From: an uncultured Eubacteriales bacterium
GTDB lineage: Bacteria > Bacillota > Clostridia > Oscillospirales > Oscillospiraceae
Reading direction: 5' to 3'
DNA length: 8,204 bases
Assembly: GCA_902461475.1 (NCBI GenBank)
Contig: CABPXX010000043.1
Location: 1-8,204, forward strand
In this document: positions 5,825-8,204 of the stretch, piece after piece
Numbering within the stretch: position 1 is the stretch's first letter
Layout of the letters: every line of letters begins with the position of its first letter
Translations under genes and position numbers: made by a program
Notes under the pieces: model-generated
The model's input: the letters and a program-made list of their open reading frames with translations, nothing else
Database searches by the model: none
Told to the model about the DNA's origin: nothing

Positions 5825-7426
5825 TCAACGGTCCCATTTGTCGATGAGGGCCCGAATCTGGTCGGCGAACTTGCCCAAATCCTTGTTGGAGCCGCCCTTG
5901 TTGTGGGCGATGACCTCCATCAGTCGCTTGCCCACATCCTCCAGACGGCGGTAGGCGGGAGAACCGGGGGCAGGCAGTGCCGTGGCGGGCTTCCGCTCCA
6001 GAATGACACCGGGGGCCAGAATCCGGGTCTGGAGCAGGTCGTAGACCTCCTCGTAGTTGGGGGAGTGGGCCTGGAAGCCCAGGTCCCGGAGGGTCTGGGC
6101 GTAGTGCTCGGTGACGCTACTCTCGCCGTGGACCACAAAGACGTGCTGGGGCATGGGGTGATAGGCCTGAATCCAGGCAATGAGGCCATTTTTATCGGCA
6201 TGGGAGGAGAGGCCAGGGAAATTGACAATGCGGGCCCGCACCGAGATCTCCTCACCGAAGAGCTTGACGTGGGTCACCCCGTCCAGAAGCCGCCGACCTA
6301 AGCTGCCCCCTGCCTGGTAGCCTACGAACACGATGGCGCACTCCTCTCGCCACAGATTGTGCTTGAGGTGGTGGCGGATACGCCCGGCATCACACATGCC
6401 CGAGGCAGAGATGATGACCTTGGGGTTGGGGTCCGAGTTCAGGGCCATGGACTCCTGGGTGGACTCGGTGATGTTCAAGCCGGGGAACTGGAACAGGGCA
6501 CCGCCCTTCAGGGCCTCAATGGCCTCCTCGTCCAGATATCCGTGGAGATCGCCGGAGAAAATACGGGTGGCGGCGCCAGCCAGGGGAGAGTCCACATACA
6601 CCTGAAAATCGGGGACGCTGCGCACCAGGCCCTGCTCCTTCATCTCACGCATGAAGTACAGAAGCTCCTGGGTGCGGCCTACCGCAAAGGAGGGGATGAT
6701 CACATTTCCGCCTTTGGAGAGGGTCTCATCAATGAGGGCGGCCAAATCTCCGGTGTAGTCTGGGTCTACGTCCATGTCGTGGAGACGGTCCCCGTAGGTG
6801 CTCTCCGTGACCACATAGTCCGCTTCCGAGATAAACTGGGGGTCCCGGATGATGGGCTGCTCCCGGTTGCCAATGTCGCCGGAGAAGACGATTTTTTTGG
6901 TCTCGCCGTTCTCGGTCAGCCATAGCTCGGCACTGGCCGAGCCCAACAGGTGCCCGGCGTCGGTGAAGCGGAGCTTGATGTCGTCATTGACTTGAATCTC
7001 CTGGCCGTATTCGCACACCACCAGGTGGCGGAGGCTGCGCTCCACATCGGCCAAGGTGTACAGGGGCTCCACCGGGGGACGTCCGGCCCGCTGGCCCTTC
7101 TGGTTTTCCCACTTGGCGTCACTTTCTTGGATGTGGGCGGAGTCCCGCAGCATAATGTCCAGCAGTTGGGCGGTGAGGCGGGTGCAGTAGATGTTGCCGC
7201 CAAATCCCTGCTTGATGAGCAGGGGAATGCGGCCGGAGTGGTCAATGTGGGCGTGGGTGACAATGACGTCCTGAATGTAGCTGGGCATGAAGTCCAGCTG
7301 GGTGTTGTCGATCTCATCCCGCCCCTGCTGCAAGCCGCAGTCAATGAGCACCTTGTATCCGTTGCACTCCACACAGTGGCAGCTGCCGGTGACGGCCTTG
7401 GCTGCACCGAAAAATGTGAGCTTCAT
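5825..7426 (-). CDS. Beta-CASP metallo-beta-lactamase-fold RNase (CPSF73/TTHA0252-like)
   Basis: This is a predicted zinc-dependent cytoplasmic nuclease acting on RNA. Starting at ATG 7426-7424 (AGGAGG 8 bases upstream) it has 533 residues. The metal-binding motifs are complete: HAHIDH (58-63), His159 in DAGHLLGSA and Asp184 in SGDIG. The beta-CASP features follow: motif A Glu208 in TESTYG, the SGMCDAGRIRHHLKH block (342-356), motif B His409 in GLSSHAD and motif C His433 in VVHGE. The last two lie in the RNA-specificity (RMMBL) region. There is no N-terminal KH domain as in archaeal CPSF proteins, and no RNase J-type C-terminal domain. The tail after about residue 470 extends beyond the core, is Pro/Ala-rich around 480-490, then helical and charged. 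All catalytic ligands are present, so I expect an active enzyme. Its RNA targets are unknown. It is the first gene of a likely two-gene unit with the DUF1576 protein. Confidence 0.92.
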   Translation of the reverse strand: MKLTFFGAAKAVTGSCHCVECNGYKVLIDCGLQQGRDEIDNTQLDFMPSYIQDVIVTHAHIDHSGRIPLLIKQGFGGNIYCTRLTAQLLDIMLRDSAHIQESDAKWENQKGQRAGRPPVEPLYTLADVERSLRHLVVCEYGQEIQVNDDIKLRFTDAGHLLGSASAELWLTENGETKKIVFSGDIGNREQPIIRDPQFISEADYVVTESTYGDRLHDMDVDPDYTGDLAALIDETLSKGGNVIIPSFAVGRTQELLYFMREMKEQGLVRSVPDFQVYVDSPLAGAATRIFSGDLHGYLDEEAIEALKGGALFQFPGLNITESTQESMALNSDPNPKVIISASGMCDAGRIRHHLKHNLWREECAIVFVGYQAGGSLGRRLLDGVTHVKLFGEEISVRARIVNFPGLSSHADKNGLIAWIQAYHPMPQHVFVVHGESSVTEHYAQTLRDLGFQAHSPNYEEVYDLLQTRILAPGVILERKPATALPAPGSPAYRRLEDVGKRLMEVIAHNKGGSNKDLGKFADQIRALIDKWDR

Positions 7427-7459
7427 CCAGAGCACCTCCTATGCAATACTTCTAAGAGC

Positions 7460-7488
7460 ATTGTAATCCATTCCCGCTGGTTTGTAAA
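7460..7488 (-). promoter_or_regulatory. Sigma70/SigA-type promoter of the beta-CASP/DUF1576 unit
   Basis: On the minus strand TTTACA (7488-7483), a 17-base spacer and TACAAT (7465-7460) each match the consensus at five of six positions. It lies between the tsf terminator and the beta-CASP start. Transcription starting near 7453 would leave a short leader of roughly 27 nt, with no obvious structure, before the start codon. Confidence 0.8.
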
Positions 7489-7497
7489 GAAGTGCAC

Positions 7498-7536
7498 AAA
7501 AGAAAAGGGGATGCAGGCGGTGAAACCTGCATCCCC
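7498..7536 (-). terminator. Intrinsic terminator after tsf
   Basis: On the minus strand GGGGATGCAGG pairs perfectly with CCTGCATCCCC (11 bp, 8-base loop, 7507-7536) and is followed by TTTTCTTTT. It lies 21 bases past the tsf stop codon and separates the translation-factor operon from the beta-CASP promoter. On the plus strand no T-run follows, so it works in one direction. Confidence 0.93.
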
Positions 7537-7557
7537 GAAAAAGGTTGGCAAATAAAA

Positions 7558-8204
7558 TTACTTAGCCAGCTGCTTGGCGATCTCCTCAGCGAAGTTCTCC
7601 TGCTTCTTCTCGATGCCCTCGCCCTTCTCGAAGCGCACGGCGTCACGGAAGGTGACAGTGCCGCCCAGAGCCTTGGCAGCGGAAGAGATATACTTCTCCA
7701 CGGTCATGTCGCCGTCCTTGACGAACTCCTGCTGGAGCAGGCAGTTCTCGGAGTAGAACTTGTTGAGCTTGCCGTCCACGATCTTCTCCTTGACCTTGTC
7801 GGGCTTGTTGGCCATCTTGGGATCGTTGGCCATCTGCACCAGCATGATCTTCTTCTCCTCAGCCAGCACGTCCTCGGTGACCTGGCTCTTGTCCCAGAAG
7901 CGGGGGTTCAGAGCAGCGATCTGCATGGCCACGTCCTTGCCGATCTCGGTGGCGTCGATGTCGCCCTCCACGTTCAGGGAGACCAGCACGCCGATCTTGC
8001 CGCCAGCGTGGATGTAGGGCACGCAGAAGCCCTCAGCGAAGCGAGCAAAGCGGCGAACCTTGATGTTCTCGCCGATGACCAGAACCATCTCTTGCTGCTG
8101 CTCCTGGACGGTCAGGTCGGTGCCGTCGTACTTGCAGGCCATCAAAGCGTCCAGGTCGGCGGGGTTGCAGGCAGCCCCAGGGGGGGGGCACCCCCATGAT
8201 GGAC
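7558..8204 (-). CDS. tsf: Elongation factor Ts, 3' part
   Basis: EF-Ts is the cytoplasmic guanine-nucleotide exchange factor that releases GDP from EF-Tu during protein synthesis. The visible 214 codons cover the C-terminal part. In order: GENIKVRRFARF (the conserved element before the C-core), YIHAGGKIGVLV, the dimer-side segment KDVAMQIAALNP, the coiled-coil stretch EEKKIMLVQMANDPKMANKPDK in short pieces, the LLQQEFVKDGDMTV segment and the terminal FEKGEGIEKK. The frame ends with TAA at 7560-7558. The N-terminal UBA-like domain and the TDFV contact are outside the window. Recognisable EF-Ts sequence begins near 8177 (AACNPADLDAL). The codons before it, which cross a run of nine G on the plus strand (8180-8188), read PSWGCPPPG and do not look like EF-Ts. 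rpsB would be expected further upstream. Confidence 0.93.
   Translation of the reverse strand, partial: PSWGCPPPGAACNPADLDALMACKYDGTDLTVQEQQQEMVLVIGENIKVRRFARFAEGFCVPYIHAGGKIGVLVSLNVEGDIDATEIGKDVAMQIAALNPRFWDKSQVTEDVLAEEKKIMLVQMANDPKMANKPDKVKEKIVDGKLNKFYSENCLLQQEFVKDGDMTVEKYISSAAKALGGTVTFRDAVRFEKGEGIEKKQENFAEEIAKQLAK

Noticed and set aside
5825..7435. GTG start for the beta-CASP protein at 7435
   Set aside because: This GTG overlaps the AGGAGG ribosome site itself. The ATG at 7426 is correctly spaced and gives the typical MKLTFFGAAK N-terminus.
7507..7536. Bidirectional terminator
   Set aside because: The stem is perfect, but on the plus strand it is followed by GAAAAAGG, not a T-run, and no plus-strand gene ends there.
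1..8204. CRISPR array, tRNA, rRNA, insertion sequence or attachment site
   Set aside because: No spaced direct repeats, cloverleaf pattern, rRNA-like block, transposase or terminal inverted repeats were seen on reading either strand.

Overview
The window is about 8.2 kb of GC-rich DNA in which every supported gene lies on the minus strand, so transcription runs from high to low coordinates. The strong AGGAGG-type ribosome sites, TTGACA/TATAAT-like promoters, U-tract terminators and protein types suggest a Gram-positive anaerobe. My best guess is a GC-rich gut Clostridia lineage such as the Oscillospiraceae, but this rests on protein flavour and base composition, not on a marker-gene comparison.

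From the right edge leftwards there are three transcription blocks. (1) The 3' part of tsf (elongation factor Ts), ending at 7558 and followed by a clear intrinsic terminator (7498-7536). (2) A good promoter (7460-7488) driving a two-gene unit: a beta-CASP metallo-beta-lactamase-fold protein of the CPSF73/TTHA0252 RNase type (5825-7426), then a polytopic membrane protein with an obvious internal duplication, which I assign to the uncharacterised DUF1576 family (4451-5791). (3) A consensus-like promoter starting two bases after the DUF1576 stop codon (4420-4448). It drives a peptide/nickel-type ABC importer operon: lipoprotein substrate-binding protein (2701-4266), DppB-like permease (1726-2692), DppC-like permease (971-1729) and an ATPase (1-960) that runs off the left edge. 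The genes are closely packed (8-base gap, ATGA overlap, 10-base gap), as expected for one mRNA encoding one importer. The substrate cannot be read from the sequence.

Three things stand out. First, the importer leader of about 146 nt ends in an 18-bp hairpin plus U-tract only a few bases before the ribosome site of the first gene. That is the architecture of transcription attenuation, and the leader also holds two possible tiny ORFs and a small competing hairpin. Second, the DppB-like permease is broken by a single frameshift at about 2042-2049, which would disable the importer unless it is a sequencing error or is bypassed. Third, the ATPase reading frame does not stop after its normal C-terminal domain but continues into what looks like the start of a second ATPase, suggesting a fused DppD-DppF-type protein. 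The last 30 bases or so of the window (tsf side) contain a G9 run and encode implausible residues, so they may be a low-quality contig end.
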